Of a stretch of DNA of 64,000 nt, positions 25,437 through 35,214 are shown piece after piece. Position numbers and translations under genes: made by a program. Under the pieces are notes generated by a model. That model searched no databases and was not told where the DNA came from. It worked only from the letters and a program-made list of their open reading frames with translations. The stretch is from Maribacter sp044594925. GTDB lineage: Bacteria > Bacteroidota > Bacteroidia > Flavobacteriales > Flavobacteriaceae. Every line of letters begins with the position of its first letter. Position 1 is the first letter of the stretch. Where the stretch lies: positions 3,224,001-3,288,000 of the forward strand of contig NZ_CP138991.1 of assembly GCF_044594925.1 (NCBI RefSeq), read 5' to 3'.

Positions 25437-27812
25437 TTGAAATTAGTCTTTGGCATTTCTGGAAAAACCTTCGGTTTCCTTCTTTTATTAAGTTTATTTA
25501 CGGTGAATATGGCAAGTGCTCAAGTAGCTGGGACCCTAACAGGTGAAGTTACCGATGTTACTGGACAGCCTATTATGGGCGCTTCAGTATTCTTGAACGG
25601 CACTCAAAAAGGAACTATTACCAATGAAAACGGAACCTATTTTTTAGAGGATATACCACCGGCATCCTATAATTTAACCGTGAGTTATTTAGGTTTTGAG
25701 ACGCAGACCAAATTCAATATACTAGTAAAGTCCAAAGGAAATCCATCCTACAACTTTAAACTGATAGCGGCTACCGAGAATTTGGAGGAAGTTGTTGTGA
25801 CCAACTCAAAGATTGGTAGGCCAAAAGAGACACCCTTATCTACGCAAAGTCTTTCCGCAGTAGAAATAGCGACTTATCCGGGTAGTAATAACGATGTGGT
25901 ACAAGTGGCGCAGACCCTACCGGGAGTTTCTCCTTCTGTAGGTGGGTTTAGAAACGATTTAATTATTAGAGGTGGCGCACCCAACGAAACGGTATATTAC
26001 CTAGACGGTATGGAAGTACCCAACATAAACCACTTTAGCACCCAAGGCAGTGCAGGCGGACCTGTGGGCCTGTTGAATGTTTCCTTTATTGAGGATGTTA
26101 CCCTATCCACCTCTGCATTTGGTGCGCAATATGACAATCCATTATCGGGCGTACTTCAGTTTACACAACGTAACGGGAACGACCGTGCTTTTGGAGGTAA
26201 TTTTAGGGTAAGTGCCAGTGAGGCGGCACTGACCTTGGAAGGGCCTCTGTTTAAAAAAGATAACGAGCAGGCAAAAACCACATTTTTGGTATCGGCCAGA
26301 AGAAGTTATTTGCAGGCCTTATTTGCTTTGATAGGTTTGCCTTTTAGGCCTGCTTATTGGGATTATCAATATAAAATAAACCATCAGTTAGATGATTACA
26401 ATTCCCTTACGCTACTAGGTGTCGGTGCCATAGACGACTTTACCTTAGCAGCCCCAGATGAATTTGATTCCGGTCAACAAGCACAATTAGAACAGGCACC
26501 TTTTATAGATCAAACCTCTAACACCATGGGGCTTACTTGGAAGAATCGATTTAAGGATGGCACGGGTTTTATGCAAACGACCCTTAGTAATAATAGACTG
26601 GCCAATGTATTTACAAGATTTGAAGATGCTGAGAACGAAACCGGGATTATTTTCAGGAACGATGCGGTAGAGTCCGAGACCAAATTGCGGTATCAGCTTA
26701 CAAAATTCTATGAAGGTTGGAAATTTTCAGGCGGATTTAACCTGCAACATTCCTTCTATTCCAATGAAACCATTAATACAACGAACAACCTACTTTTTAA
26801 TACAGAGATAGATTTTATGAAGTATGGGCTTTTCGCAAATACCACCAAGTCTTTCTTTGAGAACAGATTAGATGTATCGTTCGGTGTACGAACCGATGCG
26901 GATAGTTTTACGGAAGGCAATAGCCTGGCAAGCACACTTTCTCCGCGTTTGGGGCTTTCTTACGAATTCCAAAAAAACTGGAAATTGAACGGTTCTTTAG
27001 GTCGCTATTTTAAAATTCCGCCTTATACCATGCTCGGTTTTCGAAACAACCAATTAGAACTCGTGAATCAAAATTTAGCCTACACCCGAAGCGACCATTA
27101 TGTTTTGGGGCTGCAACACATTTTGGGGCCTGCTGCAAGTATTTCGGTAGAAGGGTTTTATAAGAACTATGATGACTACCCAGTTTCGGTTATTGATGGT
27201 GTTTCCATAGCGAACAAAGGCGGTGGTTTTGAGGTGCTGGGAAATGAAGAGGTAGCCTCGGTCGGTCGTGGACGTACCTATGGCGCCGAACTGCAATTTC
27301 AACAAAAACTGACCAATAATTTTTACGGCATCTTTTCGTATACCTACTTTTTTAGTGAGTTCACGGGCTTTGATAGAACCGTATTCTTACCCTCGGTCTG
27401 GGATAGTCGTCATCTAATTTCGTTCGTGGGAGGCTATAAATTAAAACGTAATTGGGAACTTAGTGCGCGATATCGTTTTGCAGGGCGCACACCATTTGTG
27501 CCAACGGATTTGGAAAGAACGTTAGAGACGTATCCGGATATTGTGCTAGACTATTCAAGATTAGGCGAAGAAGACCTTACTGTTTTTAGTCAGTTAGATA
27601 TTAGAATCGACAAAAAATGGAACTTCAAAAAACTATCTTTAAACCTGTTTTTTGAGGTGCAGAACGCCCTTTCTCAAAATAATCCGCAACCCCCAGAATT
27701 TGGTCTTAATAGAGATGACATGGGCGCAGTGATAAGTCCTAGAAGTCTCGCAGAAATTCCACAGGATGACGGCCAGTTTATTCCCAGTATTGGCCTAGTG
27801 GTAGATTTTTAA
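25437..27812 (+). CDS. TonB-dependent outer-membrane receptor
   Basis: 791 residues, apparently started by TTG. A signal peptide (LLLLSLFTVNMASAQ) is followed by a carboxypeptidase-regulatory-like domain (GTLTGEVTDVTGQPIMGASV, 33-110). A plug follows with VVQVAQTLPGVSPSVGGFRNDLIIRGGAPNETVYYLDGMEVPN, written here in parts: TLPGVSPSVGG, IRGGAPNETVYYLDG. The rest is a beta-barrel ending in IGLVVDF, a proper aromatic C-terminal. It imports a large ligand (siderophore, peptide or glycan fragment) using TonB. There is no SusD neighbour, so a SusC role is unlikely. Confidence 0.9.
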   Translation: MKLVFGISGKTFGFLLLLSLFTVNMASAQVAGTLTGEVTDVTGQPIMGASVFLNGTQKGTITNENGTYFLEDIPPASYNLTVSYLGFETQTKFNILVKSKGNPSYNFKLIAATENLEEVVVTNSKIGRPKETPLSTQSLSAVEIATYPGSNNDVVQVAQTLPGVSPSVGGFRNDLIIRGGAPNETVYYLDGMEVPNINHFSTQGSAGGPVGLLNVSFIEDVTLSTSAFGAQYDNPLSGVLQFTQRNGNDRAFGGNFRVSASEAALTLEGPLFKKDNEQAKTTFLVSARRSYLQALFALIGLPFRPAYWDYQYKINHQLDDYNSLTLLGVGAIDDFTLAAPDEFDSGQQAQLEQAPFIDQTSNTMGLTWKNRFKDGTGFMQTTLSNNRLANVFTRFEDAENETGIIFRNDAVESETKLRYQLTKFYEGWKFSGGFNLQHSFYSNETINTTNNLLFNTEIDFMKYGLFANTTKSFFENRLDVSFGVRTDADSFTEGNSLASTLSPRLGLSYEFQKNWKLNGSLGRYFKIPPYTMLGFRNNQLELVNQNLAYTRSDHYVLGLQHILGPAASISVEGFYKNYDDYPVSVIDGVSIANKGGGFEVLGNEEVASVGRGRTYGAELQFQQKLTNNFYGIFSYTYFFSEFTGFDRTVFLPSVWDSRHLISFVGGYKLKRNWELSARYRFAGRTPFVPTDLERTLETYPDIVLDYSRLGEEDLTVFSQLDIRIDKKWNFKKLSLNLFFEVQNALSQNNPQPPEFGLNRDDMGAVISPRSLAEIPQDDGQFIPSIGLVVDF

Positions 27813-27862
27813 GGAGAAAGATAGTTGAATTTTGGGTAGGTTCAGGAATTTTACAATTGAGC

Positions 27863-28453
27863 TTACTGCCTATTGGCCATCAACTTCGCCACATACTTAC
27901 CGATAACATCAAATTCCAAATTCACAACTGTGCCAACTTGATAGGAATTAAATCGGGTATTTTCATAGGTATAGGGAATAATGGCCACCTGAAACGTGTT
28001 CAAACCAGAATTCACAACGGTTAAGCTGGTACCATCAATGGTAATAGACCCTTTTTCAATGGTAGGGTTACCTTTGGTAGCGTCGTACGTAAAGGAAAAA
28101 AACCAGCTTCCGTCTTTTTCTTCAACATGGGTACAAGTACCCGTTTGGTCTACATGTCCCTGTACGATATGACCATCCAATCTAGAACCGAGAATCATGG
28201 CGCGTTCCAAGTTTACCTTATGACCAATTTTTAGCGTATCTAAATTCGTTTTCTGTAAGGTCTCATCAATGGCAGTAACGGTATAGGTGTCTCCGTCTAA
28301 GGATACCACAGTTAAACAAACACCATTATGGGCCACACTTTGGTCAATTTTTAATTCAGAGGTCATACGGGATTTTATGGTGATATCTAGATTAGTGCCT
28401 TTTGCATCTAGACGAACAACTTCTCCTAAGGTTTCAATTATACCGGTAAACAT
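27863..28453 (-). CDS. ribE: Riboflavin synthase, alpha chain
   Basis: 196 residues, the normal length. Two lumazine-binding repeats are seen: the first opens MFTGIIETLGEVV with HNGVCLTVV, the second has GHIVQGHVDQTG and DGTSLTVV. It converts two 6,7-dimethyl-8-ribityllumazine molecules to riboflavin and the pyrimidine. It is divergent from pdxA, 136 bp away, so two vitamin genes share an upstream region. Confidence 0.95.
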   Translation of the reverse strand: MFTGIIETLGEVVRLDAKGTNLDITIKSRMTSELKIDQSVAHNGVCLTVVSLDGDTYTVTAIDETLQKTNLDTLKIGHKVNLERAMILGSRLDGHIVQGHVDQTGTCTHVEEKDGSWFFSFTYDATKGNPTIEKGSITIDGTSLTVVNSGLNTFQVAIIPYTYENTRFNSYQVGTVVNLEFDVIGKYVAKLMANRQ

Positions 28454-28589
28454 GTATCGTTTTTATTAAGTAATTTTGCGCTTTATCGGAACTATCCGAA
28501 GGGTCTAAATAGTGATGATCTTACTTTCTGATGAGAAGGGTAAAATCATTATTAGAGTTTTAGATTGCACTACAAAGGTAAAGATTATC

Positions 28590-29636
28590 ATGAAGGAAAA
28601 TAGGAAAATTAGGTTGGGGATATCGGTAGGAGATTTAAATGGTATCGGTTGTGAGGTAGCACTGAAAACATTTGAGGATAGCCGTATGTTAGATTTTTGC
28701 ACGCCGGTCTTTTTTGCTTCGAATAAGACCATTTCCTATCAATTAAAGGCATTGCATATGAATATTGTCTTTAATGGGGTGCAGCAAGCCAATAAAGCCA
28801 TAGATGGCAAGGTGAATATTGTAAATGTTTGGAAAGAAACCCCCAATATTCAGTTCGGGGAAGCAACTGAGGAAGCAGGAAGTTTTGCGATAAAATCCTT
28901 AAAAGCCGCGGTTGATACACTTAAAGAAGGGGCAATAGATGTACTGGTGACTGCTCCTATCAATAAGAACAATATTCAATCGGAAGAATTCAATTTTCCA
29001 GGCCACACGGACTATTTGGCACAAGAGTTAGAAGGAGAGAGCCTAATGTTCATGGTAACGGATAGCCTTAAGGTTGGGCTACTTACAGACCATGTAGCGG
29101 TTAAGGACGTTTCGTCGGCTATTATTCCTAGGCTAATTAGGGATAAGGTAAATACCATAGAGAAATCCCTTATCATGGATTTTGGAATTCAAAAACCTAA
29201 GATTGCTTTACTGGGCATAAATCCGCACAGTGGTGATAATGGTGTTATTGGGAAAGAGGATGATGAAGTTTTAAGACCGGTAATACAAGAAATGGCCAAT
29301 AACGGGCACCTGGTCTACGGACCGTATTCGGCCGATAGTTTTTTCGGTTCCGATGGATATAAAAAGTTTGACGCCATTTTGGCCGCTTATCATGACCAAG
29401 GGCTTATACCCTTTAAAACCTTATCTTTTGGGCAAGGGGTTAATTTCACTGCTGGATTAAGTGCAGTAAGAACCTCTCCAGACCATGGAACGGCCTATGA
29501 AATCGCAGGAAAGGGTAAAGCGGACCATAGTTCATTCAAAGAAGCGGTTTTCACTGGTTTGCGAATTTTTAAAAATAGAACGGAGTACAAAGAGCTTACT
29601 AGTAATGTGCTGAAGAAGCAGCGAATTAAACGATAA
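28590..29636 (+). CDS. pdxA: 4-Hydroxythreonine-4-phosphate dehydrogenase
   Basis: About 348 residues from the start at 28590 (MKENRKIRLGISVGDLNGIG). This is favoured over the ATG at 28512 because the extra residues do not belong to the family. Motifs GHTDYLAQ, AYHDQGLIPFKTLSFGQGV and RTSPDHGTAYEIAGKG, with metal-ligand histidines, are diagnostic. It works in pyridoxal phosphate synthesis (DXP-dependent route), NAD-dependent. It is the first gene of the conserved pdxA-DUF177-rpmF-fabH-accBC order. Confidence 0.95.
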   Translation: MKENRKIRLGISVGDLNGIGCEVALKTFEDSRMLDFCTPVFFASNKTISYQLKALHMNIVFNGVQQANKAIDGKVNIVNVWKETPNIQFGEATEEAGSFAIKSLKAAVDTLKEGAIDVLVTAPINKNNIQSEEFNFPGHTDYLAQELEGESLMFMVTDSLKVGLLTDHVAVKDVSSAIIPRLIRDKVNTIEKSLIMDFGIQKPKIALLGINPHSGDNGVIGKEDDEVLRPVIQEMANNGHLVYGPYSADSFFGSDGYKKFDAILAAYHDQGLIPFKTLSFGQGVNFTAGLSAVRTSPDHGTAYEIAGKGKADHSSFKEAVFTGLRIFKNRTEYKELTSNVLKKQRIKR

Positions 29637-29687
29637 TGCAACAGGAGCTTGCGTCTAAAAGTTATCAAGATAAATAGTTGATAACTA

Positions 29688-29717
29688 TTGGCTTTTATCA
29701 AAATAATAGTATCTTTG
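29688..29717 (+). promoter_or_regulatory. Promoter of the DUF177-rpmF genes
   Basis: TTG at 29688-29690, 19-bp spacer, TATCTTTG at 29710-29717, a full match to the flavobacterial consensus. An inverted repeat AGTTATCAA/TTGATAACT overlaps the -33 element and could be an operator. Confidence 0.65.
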
Positions 29718-29762
29718 CACCCGCCTTTACGGCAATGAATTTTATAATTAAGTGTTGAGGTA

Positions 29763-30293
29763 ATGAAGCAAAAGGAGTTTAACATTCCTTTCTCAGGGTT
29801 AAAGCAGGGAAAACACAACTTTAATTTTGAAATTGACAATACGTTCTTTGATTCTTTTGGATATGATGATTTTAACAGTGCTAACATTCAGCTAAATGTT
29901 GTCTTGAATAAGATGACTACGATAATGGAGTTAGATTTTGAAGCATCTGGCGCCGTGAATGTTAATTGTGATATTACTAGTGAGCCCTACGACCAAGAAA
30001 TTACATCAACGTTACAGTTGGTAGTCAAGTTCGGGGAGGAGTACAATGATGAGGATGATGAAATATTAATTTTGCCCCATGGTGAGCATCAAGTAAATAT
30101 TTCACAATATGTTTATGAAATGCTTGTGCTTTCCGTACCGCAAAAAAGGGTGCACCCAGGAATTGCAGATGGCACACTAAAATCAGAGGCCTTGGATAAG
30201 CTCCAAGAACTTCAGCCAAAAGAGAAAAGAAACGATAAGGAAGAGAATGATCCCCGATGGGACGAATTGAAAAAACTATTAACGGATAAATAA
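29763..30293 (+). CDS. DUF177 (YceD-like) protein
   Basis: 176 residues. The N-terminal EFNIPFSGLKQGKHNFNFEIDNTFFD, here in two parts FNIPFSGLKQG and FEIDNTFF, and an acidic C-terminal region with DEDDEILILPHGEHQVN fit the family linked to 23S rRNA and precursor accumulation. The usual CxxC pair in the middle is reduced to a single C. It is ten bases before rpmF, the arrangement found in most bacteria. Confidence 0.9.
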   Translation: MKQKEFNIPFSGLKQGKHNFNFEIDNTFFDSFGYDDFNSANIQLNVVLNKMTTIMELDFEASGAVNVNCDITSEPYDQEITSTLQLVVKFGEEYNDEDDEILILPHGEHQVNISQYVYEMLVLSVPQKRVHPGIADGTLKSEALDKLQELQPKEKRNDKEENDPRWDELKKLLTDK

Positions 30294-30302
30294 AGTTTTA
30301 TA

Positions 30303-30500
30303 ATGGCACATCCTAAAAGAAAAATTTCCAAAACTAGGAGAGACAAAAGAAGAACACATTACAAGGCAGTTGCCCCAACTTTGGCTACTGATTCCACGAC
30401 AGGCGAAATGCACTTGTACCATAGAGCACACTGGCACGAAGGAAAATTATACTACAGAGGCCAAATTCTAGTAGATAAAACAGAAGAAGCAGAAGCTTAA
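30303..30500 (+). CDS. rpmF: 50S ribosomal protein L32
   Basis: 65 residues, begins MAHPKRKISKTRRDKRRTH. It has the typical basic N-terminus and no zinc-ribbon cysteines, as in the Bacteroidota form. Cotranscribed with DUF177. A strong terminator follows. Confidence 0.97.
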   Translation: MAHPKRKISKTRRDKRRTHYKAVAPTLATDSTTGEMHLYHRAHWHEGKLYYRGQILVDKTEEAEA

Positions 30501-30521
30501 TCCTGCTCTTTTTTAAAATAT

Positions 30522-30559
30522 AACTCCCACCTCATTTAGAGGTAGGGAGTTTTTTTTCG
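30522..30559 (+). terminator. Terminator after rpmF
   Basis: AACTCCC-ACCTC (30522-30533) pairs with GAGGT-A-GGGAGTT (30539-30551), followed by a run of eight T. Confidence 0.88.
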
Positions 30560-30735
30560 TTTTAAGGTCAATATGTTCACTGAAGCCATACGAACATGAT
30601 TTTAAGACCCTAAGGTTTTTTTAATATGATTTTTTCAAAAACAGGTTGTTTTTAAGTAGAAAGTCGATGAAAATCACTAATTTTCACAACTTTTGACGTG
30701 TTTTTGAACGTTTTTTACACAAAAGCAATTAAAAT

Positions 30736-31731
30736 ATGACCAAAATAACAGCAGCTATTACCGCTGTGGGTGGCTATGTTCCCCAATTTGTACTTACCAA
30801 TCAAATGCTTGAAAGCATGGTAGACACCAATGATGAGTGGATTACCAGCAGAACAGGTATTAAAGAAAGAAGAATATTGAAACCCGAAGAGGGTCAAGGA
30901 ACGTCTTTTTTGGCTATTAAGGCTGCGCAGCAACTAATAGAAAAGGGAAATGTAAATCCGCAAGAGATAGACTTGGTTGTTGTGGCTACTGCTACCCCGG
31001 ATAGTATGGTTGCTTCCACGGCTGCCTTTGTAGCGTCAGAAATAGGAGCTACCAACGCCTTTGCTTATGATTTACTAGCTGCTTGTTCCAGTTTTCTTTT
31101 TGGAATGTCTTCAGTGGCCAGTCAAATAGAATCGGGTCGTTACAAGAAGGTTTTGTTAATCGGTGCCGATAAAATGTCTTCAATTTTAGATTATACGGAC
31201 CGTACCACTTGCATCATATTCGGAGACGGGGCGGGAGCGGTTCTTTTTGAACCCAATGAAGAAGGTTTAGGACTGCAAGATGAGTACTTAAGAGCAGATG
31301 GTTCCGGGCGTCAATTTTTAGGTATGGAAGGCGGTGGTTCTATAATGCCGGCTACTATAGAGAGCGTTAAGGCCAGAAAACATTATATATTTCAGGATGG
31401 TAAAACCGTATTTAAGTTTGCCGTTTCCAATATGGCAGATGTTGCCGAAAAGATAATGACCAGGAATAAGCTAACCGATGATGATGTATCTTGGTTGGTA
31501 CCGCACCAAGCAAACAAAAGAATTATTGATGCCACCGCAAAAAGAATGGGCTTAGATCATTCTAAGGTAATGATGAACATTCAGCGTTATGGCAATACAA
31601 CCTCAGCTACATTGCCGCTATTATTGAGTGATTATGAAGAACAGCTCAAGAAGGGAGACAAGCTGGTTTTTGCTGCTTTCGGCGGCGGATTCACTTGGGG
31701 TTCTATCTATTTAAAATGGGCATACAATTAA
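30736..31731 (+). CDS. fabH: 3-Oxoacyl-ACP synthase III
   Basis: 331 residues. The active-site Cys is C117 in DLLAACSSF, His is in PHQANKR and Asn is in GNTTSATLPL. It starts fatty-acid synthesis from acetyl-CoA (or branched acyl-CoA, common in this group) and malonyl-ACP. It begins 178 bp after the rpmF terminator, so it has its own promoter. accB follows 30 bp later. Confidence 0.96.
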   Translation: MTKITAAITAVGGYVPQFVLTNQMLESMVDTNDEWITSRTGIKERRILKPEEGQGTSFLAIKAAQQLIEKGNVNPQEIDLVVVATATPDSMVASTAAFVASEIGATNAFAYDLLAACSSFLFGMSSVASQIESGRYKKVLLIGADKMSSILDYTDRTTCIIFGDGAGAVLFEPNEEGLGLQDEYLRADGSGRQFLGMEGGGSIMPATIESVKARKHYIFQDGKTVFKFAVSNMADVAEKIMTRNKLTDDDVSWLVPHQANKRIIDATAKRMGLDHSKVMMNIQRYGNTTSATLPLLLSDYEEQLKKGDKLVFAAFGGGFTWGSIYLKWAYN

Positions 31732-31761
31732 TTAACCACCACTAAAAACACATTTGAAACT

Positions 31762-32256
31762 ATGGATATAAAAGAAATTCAAAGCCTCATTAAGTTTGTC
31801 GCCAAATCAGGAGCCAGTGAGGTAAAACTGGAAACAGATGATTTAAAGATTACGATACGCACTGGAGGCCACGGTACTAACGAAACTACGTATGTACAGT
31901 CCATTCCAATGGCACAGGCACCGATGGCACCTGCGATTCCCGCTGCACCAGCTGCAGTAGATACGCCTGCGGCTCCGCCAGCAGCTGAAAAAGAAGAAGC
32001 TTCAGAAGACTCCAAATACATCACTATAAAATCACCGATTATCGGTACTTTTTATAGAAAGCCTTCACCGGATAAACCCGTTTTTGTTGAGGTAGGCGAT
32101 ACTATAGCTACGGGCGATGTATTATGCGTTATTGAAGCAATGAAGTTGTTCAACGATATAGAGTCGGAAATTTCAGGAAAAGTTGTCAAAGTATTAGTAG
32201 ACGACTCATCTCCCGTAGAATTTGACCAGCCACTATTTTTGGTAGATCCATCATAA
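31762..32256 (+). CDS. accB: Biotin carboxyl carrier protein of acetyl-CoA carboxylase
   Basis: 164 residues. N-terminal helix, an alanine/proline-rich linker (about 48-76) and a C-terminal biotinyl domain with EAMKLF, where K128 is biotinylated. It carries CO2 from AccC to the carboxyltransferase. The A/P linker is typical. Confidence 0.97.
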   Translation: MDIKEIQSLIKFVAKSGASEVKLETDDLKITIRTGGHGTNETTYVQSIPMAQAPMAPAIPAAPAAVDTPAAPPAAEKEEASEDSKYITIKSPIIGTFYRKPSPDKPVFVEVGDTIATGDVLCVIEAMKLFNDIESEISGKVVKVLVDDSSPVEFDQPLFLVDPS

Positions 32257-32348
32257 TCTTAAGTTTAGAAGTTTGAAGTCCAACGTTTAATGGGAAGCCA
32301 TTAAATCAAGTGAACTACGAAACCATAAACTCTTAAACTAAAAAGCAT
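32257..32348. repeat. Inverted-repeat spacer between accB and accC
   Basis: AGTTTAGAAGTTT (from about 32270) is nearly the inverse of AAACTCTTAAACT at the other end (about 32327-32340). Inside is a perfect hairpin TTAATGG-GAAG-CCATTAA at about 32287-32304. It resembles the repeats flanking the four-helix-bundle gene at 60024-60468, but has no gene inside. Confidence 0.4.
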
Positions 32349-33704
32349 ATGTTCAAAAAAATACTAATTGCGAATAGGGGAGAAATAGCACTCCGCGTTA
32401 TTCGTACCTGTAAGGAAATGGGAATTAAGACCGTTGCGGTCTACTCCAAGGCAGACGAAGAAAGCCTACACGTGCGTTTTGCCGATGAGGCGGTTTGTAT
32501 TGGACCTGCTGCAAGTAGCGAATCGTATTTGAAAATTCCTAATATTATTGCCGCTGCAGAAATTACCAACGCAGATGCCATACATCCTGGTTATGGTTTT
32601 CTTTCCGAGAATTCTAAATTTTCTAAAATTTGTGCGGAACACGACATTAAGTTTATAGGCGCCTCCGGTGATCAAATAGACCGTATGGGAGACAAGGCCA
32701 CGGCCAAAGCCACCATGAAGGAAGCGGGAGTACCTTGTGTACCTGGTTCCGAAGGATTATTAAAAGATGTTGCCGATGCTAAGAAAACGGCTAAAAAAAT
32801 GGGATATCCCGTTATGATAAAAGCAACTGCCGGTGGTGGTGGTAAAGGAATGCGTGCCGTTTGGAAAGAAGAGGAGATGCAAGAGCTTTTTGAAAGTGCG
32901 GTACAAGAATCTACAGCAGCCTTTGGTAACGGCGGTATGTATATGGAAAAACTTATTGAGGAGCCGCGTCACATAGAAATTCAGGTAGTAGGAGACCAGT
33001 ACGGGAAAGCCTGTCATTTGTCGGAAAGAGATTGTTCCGTGCAGCGCAGGCACCAAAAACTTACAGAGGAAACACCTTCTCCATTTATGACGGACAAGTT
33101 ACGCGATGCCATGGGGAAAGCTGCGGTTAAAGCTGCAGAGTATATTAAGTACGAAGGCGCTGGTACCGTTGAATTTTTAGTGGATAAACACCGTAAATTC
33201 TATTTTATGGAGATGAATACCCGTATACAGGTAGAGCACCCCATAACAGAGCAGGTTATAGATTATGATCTAATCCGTGAGCAGATATTAGTGGCGGCCG
33301 GTGTACCGATCTCAGGAAAAAATTATATACCTAAATTACACTCCATCGAGTGTAGAATTAATGCGGAAGATCCTTATAACAACTTTAGACCATCTCCGGG
33401 AAAGATTACCACATTACACACACCTGGGGGGCATGGGGTACGTATGGATACGCATGTTTACAGCGGCTACAGTATTCCGCCGAACTATGACTCTATGATC
33501 GCTAAGTTGATTACCACTGCCCAAACCAGGGAAGAGGCCATCAATAAGATGAAAAGAGCCTTGGACGAGTTTGTAATAGAAGGGATAAAGACCACCATCC
33601 CATTCCATAGACAGTTAATGGATCATCCAGATTACTTGGCCGGGAATTATACTACGGCTTTTATGAACGATTGGGTTATGGACCCAGAGCCGAAAAACAA
33701 TTAA
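32349..33704 (+). CDS. accC: Acetyl-CoA carboxylase, biotin carboxylase subunit
   Basis: 451 residues, full length. ATP-grasp enzyme with GGGGKGMR as phosphate-binding loop, ERDCSVQRRHQK and MNTRIQVEHPITE as active-site motifs. It carboxylates biotin on AccB using ATP and bicarbonate. accB-accC form one unit, but with an unusual repeat-filled 92-bp spacer. Confidence 0.97.
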   Translation: MFKKILIANRGEIALRVIRTCKEMGIKTVAVYSKADEESLHVRFADEAVCIGPAASSESYLKIPNIIAAAEITNADAIHPGYGFLSENSKFSKICAEHDIKFIGASGDQIDRMGDKATAKATMKEAGVPCVPGSEGLLKDVADAKKTAKKMGYPVMIKATAGGGGKGMRAVWKEEEMQELFESAVQESTAAFGNGGMYMEKLIEEPRHIEIQVVGDQYGKACHLSERDCSVQRRHQKLTEETPSPFMTDKLRDAMGKAAVKAAEYIKYEGAGTVEFLVDKHRKFYFMEMNTRIQVEHPITEQVIDYDLIREQILVAAGVPISGKNYIPKLHSIECRINAEDPYNNFRPSPGKITTLHTPGGHGVRMDTHVYSGYSIPPNYDSMIAKLITTAQTREEAINKMKRALDEFVIEGIKTTIPFHRQLMDHPDYLAGNYTTAFMNDWVMDPEPKNN

Positions 33705-33710
33705 TTAGAG

Positions 33711-33738
33711 ACTCCGACTATTTTGTCGGAGTTTTTTT
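33711..33738 (+). terminator. Terminator after accC
   Basis: ACTCCGAC (33711-33718) pairs with GTCGGAGT (33725-33732), then seven T. Confidence 0.9.
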
Positions 33739-33941
33739 ATGGTTTCCTTTATAGTATTGCCCAAGGGGACAATACTATAAAACCGGGCTTTCCGTTATAT
33801 CTTTTTTTGGTACTATTGTTAAGGAAAAAAGAATAAAAAAGGATGCCGCTGCAATCCCTAAAACGCAACCTAAGCCTTAATTAATAATAGCGACCGTACC
33901 ATGTATTTTAGTATCTTGGATATAGCAATAGAAATGCTGAA

Positions 33942-35144
33942 ATGAAATATTGGACAATTATAATAGGACTACTTTTAACCGTATCATGCCTAAATAAAAT
34001 GAGTGTACAGACCATTCCTTATAATGCGGAACTAAAAAAAGTGAATTATGCGGATCTTCATTTTAACCCCATTTCATTTACGCAAGTACCAGAGCCTTAT
34101 TATAAAGATTATTCGCACCATAAAAGCGCCGCTGCAAGAAATTACAAATCGTATGATACTATGGGTTTTAGGGATACCCTATTAGAGAGATTATCAAATC
34201 ATTTAGCAGATAGCGTTCTCAAAATTTTCTTTTTAACGCCAAAGGCAGAAGCGCTACCATATGAAGGGTTCGCCTACCTATCCAATAAACAAATAGTCCC
34301 CATGCATTTTGAAGACGGGAGTAACTTCGGTCTATGGATGGATATCATTTTTGAAAAACAGTATCAAAGATTAGAAGAATATAGAACAGAAGGTCAATTT
34401 GAAAGACAACCAGAACTGAACCCTAATCCACAGTTCATGCTCGTATTAGGAAAAGGACAGTTTTCTCAAAAATCGATAAATTCTGGAATGTTAATAGATG
34501 AAAGGCCTTATGAAAATATGGGGGACTATCTCTATAAAAATGCACCCAAGCAGTACAATGAAGCAAAAATCGCAAAAGAAAAACAACGCTACATTCAAAA
34601 ATACAAGGACACTTCCGGAGCTGATATAGACACCGTAGGTTTAAAGAAAACCTTCATCGAATATATAAGCTTAAGAAACTTAAAACCGACCACGTCAAAG
34701 AATAACAAAGCCGTTTTTAAGGAGTTTGAATCCTTAACAAGTTATAGGTTTCCAGACGAGTTAAGAGTACTCTGCGATTTACATAATGGTATTGATGATA
34801 CAGGATTTTTAACAGCGGAAGGAATACTACAAGAGTGGAAGAACTGGAAAGTAATTTATGACGACCCTAATTGGATGTTACCGGATTTAACCGGCAATAG
34901 CCATCCAGACGGGAGAAAAACTATTGGCATTTATACCAACCCTTATTGGGTTCCGTTTTTTAGTACGGGAGGCGGTAATTTCCTCGCCATAGATTATGCG
35001 CCCGGGAGTAAAGGAACATCCGGACAAATCATTGCTTTTGGAGCAGATGAAACCAAAATCCGGCTGATAGCAGATAATATGTTAAATTTTCTAGACCAAT
35101 TAAAGCAGGGCGATGAGGTATTAAATAATGGTTTTGATAGATGA
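33942..35144 (+). CDS. SMI1/KNR4-domain lipoprotein
   Basis: 400 residues. The lipoprotein signal is IIGLLLTVSCLNK. The first 230 residues are not recognised. The C-terminal part has FESLTSYRFPDELRVLCDLHNGI and WVPFFSTGGGNFLAIDYAPG, the two halves of a SMI1/KNR4 (SUKH) fold. SUKH proteins often serve as immunity proteins to toxins, but many are housekeeping. No toxin gene lies next to it, so an immunity role is only a possibility. Confidence 0.8.
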   Translation: MKYWTIIIGLLLTVSCLNKMSVQTIPYNAELKKVNYADLHFNPISFTQVPEPYYKDYSHHKSAAARNYKSYDTMGFRDTLLERLSNHLADSVLKIFFLTPKAEALPYEGFAYLSNKQIVPMHFEDGSNFGLWMDIIFEKQYQRLEEYRTEGQFERQPELNPNPQFMLVLGKGQFSQKSINSGMLIDERPYENMGDYLYKNAPKQYNEAKIAKEKQRYIQKYKDTSGADIDTVGLKKTFIEYISLRNLKPTTSKNNKAVFKEFESLTSYRFPDELRVLCDLHNGIDDTGFLTAEGILQEWKNWKVIYDDPNWMLPDLTGNSHPDGRKTIGIYTNPYWVPFFSTGGGNFLAIDYAPGSKGTSGQIIAFGADETKIRLIADNMLNFLDQLKQGDEVLNNGFDR

Positions 35145-35214
35145 TTTTAAAAACATCAATTAAAAAACTAGCTGCAAAGTATCAAGTTTTGAGGATTGTT
35201 TCTCATTAAGGATG

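Noticed and set aside
33942..35144. SMI1-type immunity protein of a toxin locus
   Set aside because: No toxin, polymorphic-toxin tail or secretion gene beside it; a lipoprotein signal argues for another role.
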